Origin: Tunturiibacter gelidiferens
GTDB lineage: Bacteria > Acidobacteriota > Terriglobia > Terriglobales > Acidobacteriaceae
Assembly (NCBI RefSeq): GCF_013410115.1
Contig: NZ_JACCCV010000001.1
Coordinates: 2,542,001-2,606,000, forward strand
Reading direction: 5' to 3'
Length of the DNA: 64,000 nucleotides
Part shown: positions 35,152 to 43,876 of the stretch, piece after piece
Position numbering within the stretch: the stretch's first letter is position 1
Layout: the number at the start of each line of letters is the position of its first letter
The notes under the pieces: generated by a model
Databases searched by the model: none
Told to the model about the DNA's origin: nothing
Seen by the model: the letters and a program-made list of their open reading frames with translations, nothing else
Program-made: the position numbers and the translations under genes

Positions 35152-37311
35152 TTACTTTGCAGCAGGAACTGGTGGAGGTATACCCAGATCGGCGGCCGGC
35201 GGAAGCGTGTGAGTGTCCGACCACTGACGTTGCGCACTCCGAAGTCTGTCACTGCGGCCTTCCCAGATTCCAACCGTATAGTCGTAGTGCTCCAGCACAG
35301 GCCGCAACGCATACGCGCGATTTGAGCGATACCAAGCCTGCTCGTACAAATCCCGCAGCAAGGAATAGGCGTCAATGAAATCCTGAATCCGGCCATTCAC
35401 CCCGTTGATATCCGAGAGTTCACGACTTACGTTCAAGCGCTGCTTCTTGTCCGTCGTGTTCTGCATTGCATAAGCGCGTTCATAACCCTCCGCAATCTCC
35501 TCAGACAGCTGAAACTTCAACCCGATCAGATCCATGCGCCGAGCGCCGAATTCAAGCGCGTCGATCGCTGCAGTCTCCCGGAGCGTCGTAGCCGCGCTGG
35601 GATAAGAGTCCGCAGGATCATAAGTCTTGGGCCCCGTCGAAACTCCTGGCGCCGCGGGCGCGGCTGCTCTCGCCTGTGCAATCAGAGTCAGCGCTCGTTC
35701 CGCATGCAGCCGCAGCTCATGCGCAAACGGAAGCACCTGCGCCCCAATCCTCAACCCATCCTTCGACATCGGGTCCAGCCAGAAGATGCTGTTGGTTCCA
35801 TCCCCCTCCTTCGCCTGGTCCTTCAACACAGAGTGCGCCAGCATCATCTCCTTCTGCGCCTCATTCAGATCCCCCGTCGCGTCTCCATGAAACACCTGGG
35901 CGTAAGCGTTCTGAAAGTCAGGGATGGAAGACTCTCCCTTCTGCCACGCCGCCGCCGCGCCGAACAGAATCCCATACCAATCCTGATTGAAGAGCCCCTC
36001 CCCGTCATCATTCCAGATCGTGTTCAGCTGTCCCGTCGACCCCAGCCGCTGCCCATCGGCCGTAAACCGCTGAATATTCGCCAGCGCATAGTTGTTGTTC
36101 GGATACACCTTGCGAAAGTTGTTCACACTCGGAGCCACCCAGGTCTCCATCCCCGCATTCGTAAACGGAGTCAAAAACCGGTCATAGCCACGAGCCTCCG
36201 GGCTGTACACCCACGCAACCGCAATCGTGGAATCCTTGAACGACTGCGGCAGATCCTTCAGCAGATCGGGCGAATCCTGCGCGATATCCCCCCAGAACAG
36301 GAACCTGCGATTCAGCGGTTTCAACTCGGCCACAATCCGCTGCAGAAAATCCAGATAAACCGCTCCAAGCCCCCGAGAATCCACGTCCGCCTTAGTCTGC
36401 CCCAGTCCCAGATCAACTGTCTCATCCGCGCCGATATGCAAAAACGGCCCCGGATACAGTGCCGCTAGCTCGGTGAACATCTGCTTGATCAGCGCAATCG
36501 ACCCCGGTTGCCCCGGAGCCAACACCGCCCCATGGGGAGTCTCCGCCAGCGGCTGATACTGCTCCCACGTCAAATTATGGTGCAGATGCCCGAACGCCTC
36601 CTGCTCCGGCACCACGTCGATGTGGTAAAGCCGCGCATACTCCACCAGCTCTCGAGCCTCCCCAGCCGAAACACTCCCGCCCGGCGGAGCCATCAGCGGA
36701 TTCGACGAGTACTGCTGCGTATGTTCAAAGTAGGGCGAGTACAAGTTCACCTTATAAGCCGCCAGCGTCCGAATCAGATGCTTCTGAAACTCCAGCGTCG
36801 TCACCGGCCCTCGCGACAAATCATCATCCAGCCCGCGATACTTCATCGCCGGCCAATCCCTCACGTTGGCCCCATGCAGCACCGCGCTCTCCCCATTCCC
36901 CTCGATCAGCTGCTTGACCGTCTGCGCCCCATAAAACACCCCCGCCGCCGAGTCCCCAATCACCGTCAGCGTCTTCCCGATCTTGGTGATCACATACCCT
37001 TCGGCCCTCATCTCATCGGTGAACTTCACCTCCGGGTGAGCGCTCGCCCGCGCCAGCTCGATCACAACCGCGCCCGGCGAACCCACAATACCCCGCGCCA
37101 AAAGCGACCCCGTTAGATCGTCCGCTGCGAAACGGTCTTCCACAGCACAAGGAGCTGTGCAAAAAACGCCCACGCCATGAGTCAGCGCCTCCTCCCCCGT
37201 CGCATGAATCTCGCGCGGCATCGGAATCAACTTAATAGAAGACTGTGCCGAAGCGACAGCAGCAAAAAGGCCAAAGCCTACCAGTAGAGCGCCAAGACGG
37301 GAGAAGTGCAT
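35152..37311 (-). CDS. Secreted GH20 beta-N-acetylhexosaminidase
   Basis: 719 residues with signal peptide (1-22, ending ASA). An N-terminal GH20b-like domain (about 25-150) precedes the catalytic barrel: the catalytic Asp296-Glu297 pair is in HIGADETVD, and MKYRGLDDDLSRG, NLYSPYFEH and PEQEAFGH mark other barrel strands. It removes terminal GlcNAc or GalNAc from chitin, wall or glycoprotein oligosaccharides, using substrate-assisted chemistry. The C-terminal 250 residues are helical and unassigned. Placed with NamZ fusion and kinase, it may supply GlcNAc-type sugars. Confidence 0.9.
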   Translation of the reverse strand: MHFSRLGALLVGFGLFAAVASAQSSIKLIPMPREIHATGEEALTHGVGVFCTAPCAVEDRFAADDLTGSLLARGIVGSPGAVVIELARASAHPEVKFTDEMRAEGYVITKIGKTLTVIGDSAAGVFYGAQTVKQLIEGNGESAVLHGANVRDWPAMKYRGLDDDLSRGPVTTLEFQKHLIRTLAAYKVNLYSPYFEHTQQYSSNPLMAPPGGSVSAGEARELVEYARLYHIDVVPEQEAFGHLHHNLTWEQYQPLAETPHGAVLAPGQPGSIALIKQMFTELAALYPGPFLHIGADETVDLGLGQTKADVDSRGLGAVYLDFLQRIVAELKPLNRRFLFWGDIAQDSPDLLKDLPQSFKDSTIAVAWVYSPEARGYDRFLTPFTNAGMETWVAPSVNNFRKVYPNNNYALANIQRFTADGQRLGSTGQLNTIWNDDGEGLFNQDWYGILFGAAAAWQKGESSIPDFQNAYAQVFHGDATGDLNEAQKEMMLAHSVLKDQAKEGDGTNSIFWLDPMSKDGLRIGAQVLPFAHELRLHAERALTLIAQARAAAPAAPGVSTGPKTYDPADSYPSAATTLRETAAIDALEFGARRMDLIGLKFQLSEEIAEGYERAYAMQNTTDKKQRLNVSRELSDINGVNGRIQDFIDAYSLLRDLYEQAWYRSNRAYALRPVLEHYDYTVGIWEGRSDRLRSAQRQWSDTHTLPPAADLGIPPPVPAAK

Positions 37312-37401
37312 GAAGATAACGGTAAATCAGTTCTGCCACCCCCGTGGTTTACCTATCGAGTTCAACCAAAAACAAAAAATCACCAAAGTTCATGAAATAT
37401 C

Positions 37402-37426
37402 CACAGAGAAACGTATTTTCTCCGTG
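37402..37426. promoter_or_regulatory. Interrupted inverted repeat in GH20-porin intergenic region
   Basis: CACaGAGAAA and TTTCTCcGTG are arms (one mismatch) around the 5-base CGTAT. It lies about 90 bp upstream of the GH20 gene and 140 bp upstream of the porin gene, so could be an operator for either. No regulator is indicated. Confidence 0.35.
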
Positions 37427-37565
37427 AATACCGCACAAATTATTCCTCTGTTCACATGAGTTTGTGAGCATAACTCAAAGAGCAAAGGAAGAATGTGGAG
37501 TGGGCTGAAACGCCCCGCACCCTTTCTTGTTGTCCTTATGCCTTTTCATACTTTTGCGAGGTTCC

Positions 37566-39425
37566 ATGACGAAGCAACTACGAGCGACTATGGCGGCGAT
37601 ATTGGTTATCAGTTCAATATCTCTCCAGGCGCAAACCGGCACGGCAACGAAAAAGACGACCAGCAAGGCACCCGTTCACAAGAAGGCGCCCGTCGAGACC
37701 CCGCTGGCACGCCAGATCCGCGAGCTGCGCGAGCAGATGCTGAGCCAGCAGGCCCAGATCGATGCTCTCAAACAGCAGAATGCCGATAAGGACGCGAAGC
37801 TTGCGGCCGCTCAGCAATCCGCTCAGGATGCCCAGACAGCCGCCGCTAGCGCTTCAGCCAAGGCTGACAGCCTCAGCTCCAGCCTCTCGACCAACACCGA
37901 AGCCGTCTCCAGCCTCAACAGCACCGTGACCGATCTCAAGACCACCAACGTCGGCCTCGCTCAGACCATCAGCGACACGAAGAAGCAGATGACAGACGCC
38001 ATCGAGTCGCCTCTGGCAATTCACTACAAGGGAGTCGAAATAACTCCAGTTGCCTTCTTCGCGATTGAAAGTGTCTACCGTCAGCGTTCGCTCAACTCCG
38101 ACGTCAACACCCCTTTCAACGCCACCCCGTACCCCGGCGCAGCCCAGGCCCACACCAGTGAGTTCAACTTCTCTGGTCGTCAAAGCCGCGTCGGAGCACT
38201 CTTCGTCGGAAACCCCGGCCCCTTCAAGCTGTCAGGCTACGTAGAGGCTGACTTCCTCTCGGCCGGCGCCACCAGCAACGAAAATCAGAGCAACAGCTAC
38301 ACCCTGCGCCAACGCCAGATCTGGGGCCAGGTAGCCACCAACAAGGGCTTCACCCTCACCGGCGGTCAGATGTGGTCGCTCGTCACCGAAACCAAAAAAG
38401 GAACGGATAACCGCACCGAGGTTCTGCCCGCGACCGTCGACTCTCAGTACCATGTCGGCTTCAGCTGGGAGCGTCAGCCCGGCGTAAGGTTCCAGCAGAA
38501 GATCGGTGGACTTACCGCCGCAGTCGCCGTCGAACAGGCTGAGATCATCTACTCCGCAACCAACGCCAATGCGAACTTCTTCATCGGCAACGCAGGCGCA
38601 GGCGGCGGTCTCTACAACCTCACTGCCAACTACTCCAACAACGTCGCACCGGATGTCATCGTCAAGTTTGCCTATGACGCGAAGTACGGTCACTTTGAGG
38701 CCGGTGGCTTGGCTCGCTGGTTCCGCGACCGCTACTACCCCAACCAGACCCTCACCGTCCCATCTGCTGTGGGTGGCAATAACAACACCAAGGTTGGTGG
38801 CGGCTTCTTCGCCAACGCCCGCACGCCCATCACTCACTATGCGGACTTCGGCCTTCACTTCCTTGGCGGCACCGGAGTAGGCCGCTACGGTACCTCTACC
38901 TTGCCCGATGTCACCGTGCACCCCGACGGAACTCTGGCTCCCATCAAGAACTACCAGTTCCTGGGATCGCTCGAGCTTCACCCGCAGAAGAAGCTCGATC
39001 TCGACCTCTACTATGGTACTGAGTACGCGCAGCGCACCACCTACCTCAGCACCGTGGGTGCAGATGCCGGCAAGCTCGTCGGTTACGCACCCATCAGCAG
39101 CTCCAATGCAGGTTGCGGCATCGAGACACTGCCTACCTCTACCGGCAATGGACTCGCCGGTGCCGCTCCCTACAACCCCGGTACACCTGCAAGCTGCCTG
39201 GGCGCAACCCGTCAGGTCTCCGAACTTACCGGAGAGTTCGTCTACCGCTTCTACAACAGCCCCAAGTACGGCCGTCTGCAGTACACCGTGCAGTACAGCT
39301 ACCTCCAAAGGGTCGGCTGGGCCGGTTTGACCAGCGGTACCTTCGGTTCTTCCACCGCAACCTACGGCGCTCCCAAGGCCAACAACAACATGGTCTTCAC
39401 CGGCCTCCGTTACTACATCCCGTAA
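37566..39425 (+). CDS. Outer-membrane porin with N-terminal coiled coil (DcaP-like)
   Basis: 619 residues from the ATG at 37566 (the open frame starts 13 codons earlier). Signal peptide (1-23), then a Lys/Ala/Thr-rich stretch and a coiled coil (RQIRELREQMLSQQAQIDAL onwards to about 130) like the periplasmic stalk of DcaP-type trimers. From about 150 to the end the chain alternates polar and aromatic residues, and terminates in YYIP, typical of beta barrels. The high level of Asn/Tyr/Gly matches porins for dicarboxylates or sugars. A strong terminator follows. It does not share a transcript with neighbours. Confidence 0.82.
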   Translation: MTKQLRATMAAILVISSISLQAQTGTATKKTTSKAPVHKKAPVETPLARQIRELREQMLSQQAQIDALKQQNADKDAKLAAAQQSAQDAQTAAASASAKADSLSSSLSTNTEAVSSLNSTVTDLKTTNVGLAQTISDTKKQMTDAIESPLAIHYKGVEITPVAFFAIESVYRQRSLNSDVNTPFNATPYPGAAQAHTSEFNFSGRQSRVGALFVGNPGPFKLSGYVEADFLSAGATSNENQSNSYTLRQRQIWGQVATNKGFTLTGGQMWSLVTETKKGTDNRTEVLPATVDSQYHVGFSWERQPGVRFQQKIGGLTAAVAVEQAEIIYSATNANANFFIGNAGAGGGLYNLTANYSNNVAPDVIVKFAYDAKYGHFEAGGLARWFRDRYYPNQTLTVPSAVGGNNNTKVGGGFFANARTPITHYADFGLHFLGGTGVGRYGTSTLPDVTVHPDGTLAPIKNYQFLGSLELHPQKKLDLDLYYGTEYAQRTTYLSTVGADAGKLVGYAPISSSNAGCGIETLPTSTGNGLAGAAPYNPGTPASCLGATRQVSELTGEFVYRFYNSPKYGRLQYTVQYSYLQRVGWAGLTSGTFGSSTATYGAPKANNNMVFTGLRYYIP

Positions 39426-39443
39426 CGGCTGCCGATTCACGAG

Positions 39444-39471
39444 AAAGGCACCCCTCGGGGTGCCTTTTTTT
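39444..39471 (+). terminator. Intrinsic terminator after the porin gene
   Basis: AAAGGCACCCC-TCG-GGGGTGCCTTT is a perfect 11-bp stem followed by T-rich TTTTC, 20 bases after the porin stop. Confidence 0.9.
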
Positions 39472-39505
39472 CGTTCGCAACCTGTAGCGACAATCGACCG
39501 CCAAT

Positions 39506-40111
39506 TCAAGCCTTCATAAACTTCATCGAAGCCGAGTTCATGCAATACCGCAGTCCCGTCGGTGCCGGGCCATCGTCGAAGACGTGCCCTAAATGCCCCT
39601 CGCAACGCATGCACTTTACCTCGGTACGATCTATGCCCAGCGAGCGATCCGCCACCTCCGCGATATTCTCTTTCGCAATCGGCGCCCAGAAGCTCGGCCA
39701 GCCGGTGCCGGATTCGAACTTCGTCTGCGAGTCGAACAACGCGGTGTCACAGCAGATGCAACGAAAGACACCTTTTCCATGCTCGTTCAGGCTGACGCCC
39801 GAATAGGGCATCTCGGTATCCGCCTCCCGCGCGATCTCAAATGAGTTCTTGCCCAACTGTCGAAGCCACTCTCCGTCGGGCTTCACAATCTTTGCAACCG
39901 TCTGCTTCCCAAGGTTCTTCCCGTCATTGCCAAAGTTGACGATCGTGACCTCACCCGGTGTCCCATGCACCGCCACGCTCGCCTCGACTCCGGGAGCCCT
40001 CCGCATCACAAGCACAGCATAAGAGGCCGCAACCGCAGCGCCGCCGGCCACAAACACTCGTCTTGTCATCTTCCTGGAACCATCGTCGCGGCTGACATCC
40101 GAATCAAACAT
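39506..40111 (-). CDS. msrB: Peptide-methionine (R)-S-oxide reductase with Tat-like signal
   Basis: 201 residues from the ATG at 40111 (ATG at 40069 is an alternative). An exported form: SRKMTRRVFVAGGAA is a twin-arginine signal. The MsrB domain spans about 75-200, with zinc Cys pairs CICC and CMRC, the active-site Cys in RYCMNSASMKF, and FESGTGWPSF. It repairs oxidised methionine in periplasmic proteins. A copy of the ECF-type element TGTAACC-N16-GTCGCA stands 24 bases upstream, which would place it in the same regulon as the bufferin-like cluster at 57-61 kb. Confidence 0.9.
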   Translation of the reverse strand: MFDSDVSRDDGSRKMTRRVFVAGGAAVAASYAVLVMRRAPGVEASVAVHGTPGEVTIVNFGNDGKNLGKQTVAKIVKPDGEWLRQLGKNSFEIAREADTEMPYSGVSLNEHGKGVFRCICCDTALFDSQTKFESGTGWPSFWAPIAKENIAEVADRSLGIDRTEVKCMRCEGHLGHVFDDGPAPTGLRYCMNSASMKFMKA

Positions 40112-40134
40112 AAGGAGACCCCAGGCTTCTACTA

Positions 40135-40163
40135 TGCGACGGGAGCAATCAAAAAAGGTTACA
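40135..40163 (-). promoter_or_regulatory. ECF-type promoter upstream of msrB
   Basis: Minus strand TGTAACC (40163-40157), 16-base spacer, then GTCGCA (40140-40135). Spacing and -35 box equal those at 59024, 59086 and 59844; transcription would start just ahead of the msrB ATG. Confidence 0.6.
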
Positions 40164-40267
40164 GGCGACCGATTCCTACCTTTTGTTCGAGCTACGGCTA
40201 AATCTTTGGTACGCTTCAATGTGCCGGTATCTTCGGATGCCTGGAGCTTCTGAAGAGGTGATGAAGG

Positions 40268-41671
40268 ATGATTCTCGATCCAAACCGGCTTTTCCCTGCG
40301 GACAGCGAGGCGCGGTCAGTCGCCGCAAGATTGTATGAAACAGTTCGCGACCTGCCAATCATCTCCCCGCACGGTCACACCGACCCGCGCTGGTTCGCCG
40401 AGAACGAACCCTTTGCCAATCCCACGGCCCTCTTCATTCAGCCTGACCACTACATCTTTCGCATGATGTACTCGCAGGGAATCTCGCTGGAGTCGCTAGG
40501 CATCCCTCCGCTCGACGGCACCGCCGCTCCGGTCGATCCAAAAGAGGTCTGGCGTATCTTCGCAAGAAACTACTATCTCTTTCGTGGTACTCCCACTCGT
40601 CTATGGCTCGACTACTCGTTTGAAAATCAATTCGGCCTGACCAAACGTCTTAGCCCGGAAAATGCGGATGAATACTACGAAATCATCGCCAGGAAACTCC
40701 AGACGCCCGAATTCCGTCCGCGCGCACTCTACGAGCGGTTCAATATCGAGGTCCTCTCCACCACCGACACCCCCCTCGACACCCTCGAATACCACAAGGC
40801 CATAAAGGAGTCTGGCTGGAAGGGCCGCATACTGCCAACCTTTCGTCCGGATCCTGTGATCGACGCCGACTACACCGGCTTCCTCGCCAACATCCAGAAG
40901 CTCGGCGAGATCACTGGAGAAGATACCGCCACATGGAAGGGCTATCTCAACGCACTCCGCAACCGCCGCGCCTTCTTCAAGTCCATGGGAGCCACCGCAA
41001 CCGATCACGGCCACCCCACAGCCTTCACAGCAGACCTGGACCCTGACACCGCCGCCTCGCTCTTTGGTCGCATCATCTCCGGCCGCTCCGTACCCCAGGA
41101 GCAGGAGTACTTCCGCGGCCAGATGCTCACCGAGATGGCCGGCATGAGCGTCGAAGATGGCCTCACCATGCAACTCCATCCCGGCTCGGTCCGCAACCAC
41201 AACCGCCAGCTCTACGAGAGATTCGGCCGCGACAAAGGCGCCGACATCCCCTCCCAGACCGAGTACGTCCGCGGTCTTCAGCCCCTGCTGAACCGCTACG
41301 GAAACGACCAGCGGCTGACCTTTATTCTCTTCACCCTCGACGAATCCACCTTCTCCCGCGAACTGGCTCCCCTGGCCGGACACTACCCCGCGCTCAAGCT
41401 CGGTCCTCCCTGGTGGTTCCACGACTCCGCCGAGGGCATGATGCGCTTCCGCGAGCAAGCCACCGAAACCGCCGGCTTCTACAACACCGTCGGCTTCAAC
41501 GACGACACCCGTGCCCTCCTCTCTATCCCCTCTCGTCACGACGTAGCCCGTCGCATCGACTGCGCCTTCCTTGGACGTCTCGTAGTCGAACACCGCCTCG
41601 ACGAAGACGAAGCCTTCGAGGTAATACAAGACCTCACCGTAAACCTGGTCAGAAAAGCCTACAAACTATAA
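40268..41671 (+). CDS. uxaC: Uronate isomerase (glucuronate/galacturonate isomerase)
   Basis: 467 residues, the standard size of UxaC. It interconverts D-glucuronate with D-fructuronate (and D-galacturonate with D-tagaturonate). The metal motif ISPHGHTDPRWF near residue 35 is the amidohydrolase-type HxH; later landmarks are STTDTPLDTLEYH, QLHPGSVRNHN and GPPWWFHDS. The ATG follows AAGAGGTGATGAAGG. It is the first gene of a plus-strand series with a LarA homologue, gluconokinase and an SDR, and its product would feed that series. Confidence 0.94.
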   Translation: MILDPNRLFPADSEARSVAARLYETVRDLPIISPHGHTDPRWFAENEPFANPTALFIQPDHYIFRMMYSQGISLESLGIPPLDGTAAPVDPKEVWRIFARNYYLFRGTPTRLWLDYSFENQFGLTKRLSPENADEYYEIIARKLQTPEFRPRALYERFNIEVLSTTDTPLDTLEYHKAIKESGWKGRILPTFRPDPVIDADYTGFLANIQKLGEITGEDTATWKGYLNALRNRRAFFKSMGATATDHGHPTAFTADLDPDTAASLFGRIISGRSVPQEQEYFRGQMLTEMAGMSVEDGLTMQLHPGSVRNHNRQLYERFGRDKGADIPSQTEYVRGLQPLLNRYGNDQRLTFILFTLDESTFSRELAPLAGHYPALKLGPPWWFHDSAEGMMRFREQATETAGFYNTVGFNDDTRALLSIPSRHDVARRIDCAFLGRLVVEHRLDEDEAFEVIQDLTVNLVRKAYKL

Positions 41672-42016
41672 AAATTCTCCGGAACAAGAGGGAGGAATAA
41701 CGCAGCCGCAAAATCTGGATAGCCCTGGCCAACCAATGGAAAAATAATTCAAAATCTTGGCGTATTTTTCGTGGTCCAAATCAACGCTGTTTTTTCTCCA
41801 CATCAGCCACACATCTCACCACGTTCTCACCAGCAAAACACCACCACAAACTCACCCATTTTCCATCAACCCCTACAAAAAAACGCAGCAAAGCCGACAA
41901 AAAGTACCCCATGCAGACCGTCCAGATTTTTTTTCACGACTCCAGCAAATTTTCGACTTCGCGCATCCCATCGACTCAACGAATTCGCACCAGTACCGGG
42001 AGTAAGATCTAAGCCC
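41672..42016. other. 345-bp spacer, strand-asymmetric C/A-rich, no gene
   Basis: Between uxaC and the LarA homologue. The plus strand from about 41790 is strikingly rich in CAC/CCA/AAA triplets (for example CACCACCACAAACTCACC) and poor in G. The open frame running through it from 41771 yields a low-complexity peptide and is not credible. No hairpin or promoter stands out. Confidence 0.6.
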
Positions 42017-43291
42017 ATGAGCCTATTTTTCGCCGCTGGCAGCGCGACAACGGAGATGTCCCTCCAGGAAGTGCAAACAAACCTCTTCCAGGCCCTGGAC
42101 AAGCTGGGCCCACGCAGGAAAGTCCTCGCAATCCCACCAGATTTCACGCGCATGCACTCCCAAAGCGGCGTCCTGACTGAACTTGCGTGGCAATACTACG
42201 GAGACAAACTCACCGACATCCTCCCCGCCCTCGGCACTCATAAGCCGATGTCCGATCAGGAGATTGCAACCATGTACGGCGCTACTCCGCGAACTCTCTT
42301 TCGCGTGCACGATTGGCGCAACGATGTCGTAACTCTAGGAGAAGTTCCCAGCGAATTCATGTACGAAGTAAGCGAAGGAAAGCTCGATTACACATGGCCC
42401 GCACAAGTAAACAAACTGCTACGCGACGGGGGACATGATCTCATCCTCTCGATCGGCCAGGTCGTTCCCCATGAGGTTGTCGGCATGGCCAACTACAACA
42501 AGAACATCTTCGTAGGCACTGGTGGCTCCATAGGAATTCACCGCAGCCACTTTCTCGGCGCTGTGTACGGCATGGAACGCATGATGGGACGCGCCGACAC
42601 TCCTGTTCGCCGCGTACTCAACTACGCGAGCGAGCACTTCGCCAGTCACATGCCGATCGTTTATGTGCAGACGGTAGTAGCGAAAAACGCCGATGGAAAG
42701 TTAGTCATTCGCGGCCTCTACATTGGAGATGACGTAGAGTGCTTCAAACTCGCCGCAGCTCTTAGCCTGAAGGTCAATTTCAAGATGATGGATCGCGAAA
42801 TCAAGAGGGCAGTCGTCTTCCTCGATCCCCACGAGTTCAAAAGCACCTGGCTCGGAAACAAAAGCATCTATCGCACACGCATGGCTCTCGCGGATAACGC
42901 TGAACTTGTCGTCCTTGCTCCAGGCGTCCACGAATTTGGCGAAGACGCTGCCATCGATGCTCTAATCCGCAAGTACGGCTACTGCGGAACTCCTAAAACA
43001 CTTGAAGCTGCTAAGGAAGATGCACAGCTTGCTGGAAATTTGAGTGCTGCCGCCCACCTCATCCATGGGTCTAGCGAAGGTCGCTTTACTATCCGTTACT
43101 GCCCGGGTCACCTGACGCGGGAGGAGATCGAAGGCGTTCACTTTGAGTATGGCGATCTCGCCGAGATGACCTCGAAGTACAATCCTGCCACGCTGGAAGA
43201 CGGTTGGAACACAGTGGATGGTGAGGAGATCTTCTACATCTCCAATCCTGGTCTTGGGCTTTGGGCCTATCGTGGTCGTTTTGGGAGCTAG
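42017..43291 (+). CDS. larA: Nickel-pincer (LarA-family) 2-hydroxyacid racemase/epimerase
   Basis: 424 residues from the ATG at 42017, matching LarA length. Active-site residues of Lactobacillus LarA have counterparts: Asp42 and Arg45 (PDFTR), His75 (GTHKPMS), His152 (VVPHEVVG), Lys162 exactly ten residues later (NPN-attachment Lys), and His178 at +26. The canonical SGG stretch before the Lys is changed to ANYNK. So it should use the pyridinium Ni pincer cofactor made by LarB/C/E, encoded at 45-50 kb. It lies between uxaC and gluconokinase, which points to a sugar-acid substrate rather than lactate; D-gluconate/D-mannonate 2-epimerase is the inferred role. Confidence 0.85.
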   Translation: MSLFFAAGSATTEMSLQEVQTNLFQALDKLGPRRKVLAIPPDFTRMHSQSGVLTELAWQYYGDKLTDILPALGTHKPMSDQEIATMYGATPRTLFRVHDWRNDVVTLGEVPSEFMYEVSEGKLDYTWPAQVNKLLRDGGHDLILSIGQVVPHEVVGMANYNKNIFVGTGGSIGIHRSHFLGAVYGMERMMGRADTPVRRVLNYASEHFASHMPIVYVQTVVAKNADGKLVIRGLYIGDDVECFKLAAALSLKVNFKMMDREIKRAVVFLDPHEFKSTWLGNKSIYRTRMALADNAELVVLAPGVHEFGEDAAIDALIRKYGYCGTPKTLEAAKEDAQLAGNLSAAAHLIHGSSEGRFTIRYCPGHLTREEIEGVHFEYGDLAEMTSKYNPATLEDGWNTVDGEEIFYISNPGLGLWAYRGRFGS

Positions 43292-43336
43292 TTACAGAAT
43301 ACTGTCTGTGTCGGTCGGTTGAGAGGATGTCGCTGG

Positions 43337-43837
43337 ATGGTTGTTGTGTTGATGGGAGTGAGCGGATCGGGCAAGACGACGATCGGGACGTTGCTGGCTG
43401 AGCGCTTGGGCGCTGTGTTTGCCGATGGCGATGACTATCACCCGCTGGCGAACAGGGAGAAGATGGCTGCTGGACATCCCCTCGATGATCGAGATCGTCA
43501 ACCGTGGCTTGAGGCGCTGAATCGGCTGCTGCGGAACTGGCTTGCAGAGGGGAAGAGCGGTGTGATGGCGTGCTCTGCGTTGAAGGCGCGTTATCGGGCT
43601 ACGTTGCAGGCGGGAATGCCGAAGGGTGCGGTGAGCTTCGTTATGCTGGAGGCGTCTAAGGAGATGCTTGCAGCTCGTCTGGCGGAACGAAAACATGAGT
43701 TTATGAATCCTGGGCTTTTGGACAGTCAGCTTGCTACGCTCGAGATGCCGAGCGATGCTGTCCGGATCGTGAACGATCGAGCGCCGGAAGAGATCGTGAG
43801 TCAGATTCTGGCTCAGATTTCGTCAAGGAAGAACTGA
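43337..43837 (+). CDS. gntK: Gluconokinase
   Basis: 166 residues from the ATG at 43337 (a TTG six codons earlier is the only other option). The Walker A motif GVSGSGKTT (residues 6-14) and the gluconokinase signature DGDDYHPLANREKMAAG follow, then LDDRDRQPWL and CSALKARYR. It phosphorylates D-gluconate to 6-phosphogluconate for the pentose-phosphate or Entner-Doudoroff route. It begins 45 bases after the LarA-family gene and 39 bases before the SDR, so is part of that operon. Confidence 0.93.
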   Translation: MVVVLMGVSGSGKTTIGTLLAERLGAVFADGDDYHPLANREKMAAGHPLDDRDRQPWLEALNRLLRNWLAEGKSGVMACSALKARYRATLQAGMPKGAVSFVMLEASKEMLAARLAERKHEFMNPGLLDSQLATLEMPSDAVRIVNDRAPEEIVSQILAQISSRKN

Positions 43838-43876
43838 ATTTTTGAGAAGATGTTGAAGCGGGAAAGAGGACGTTTG

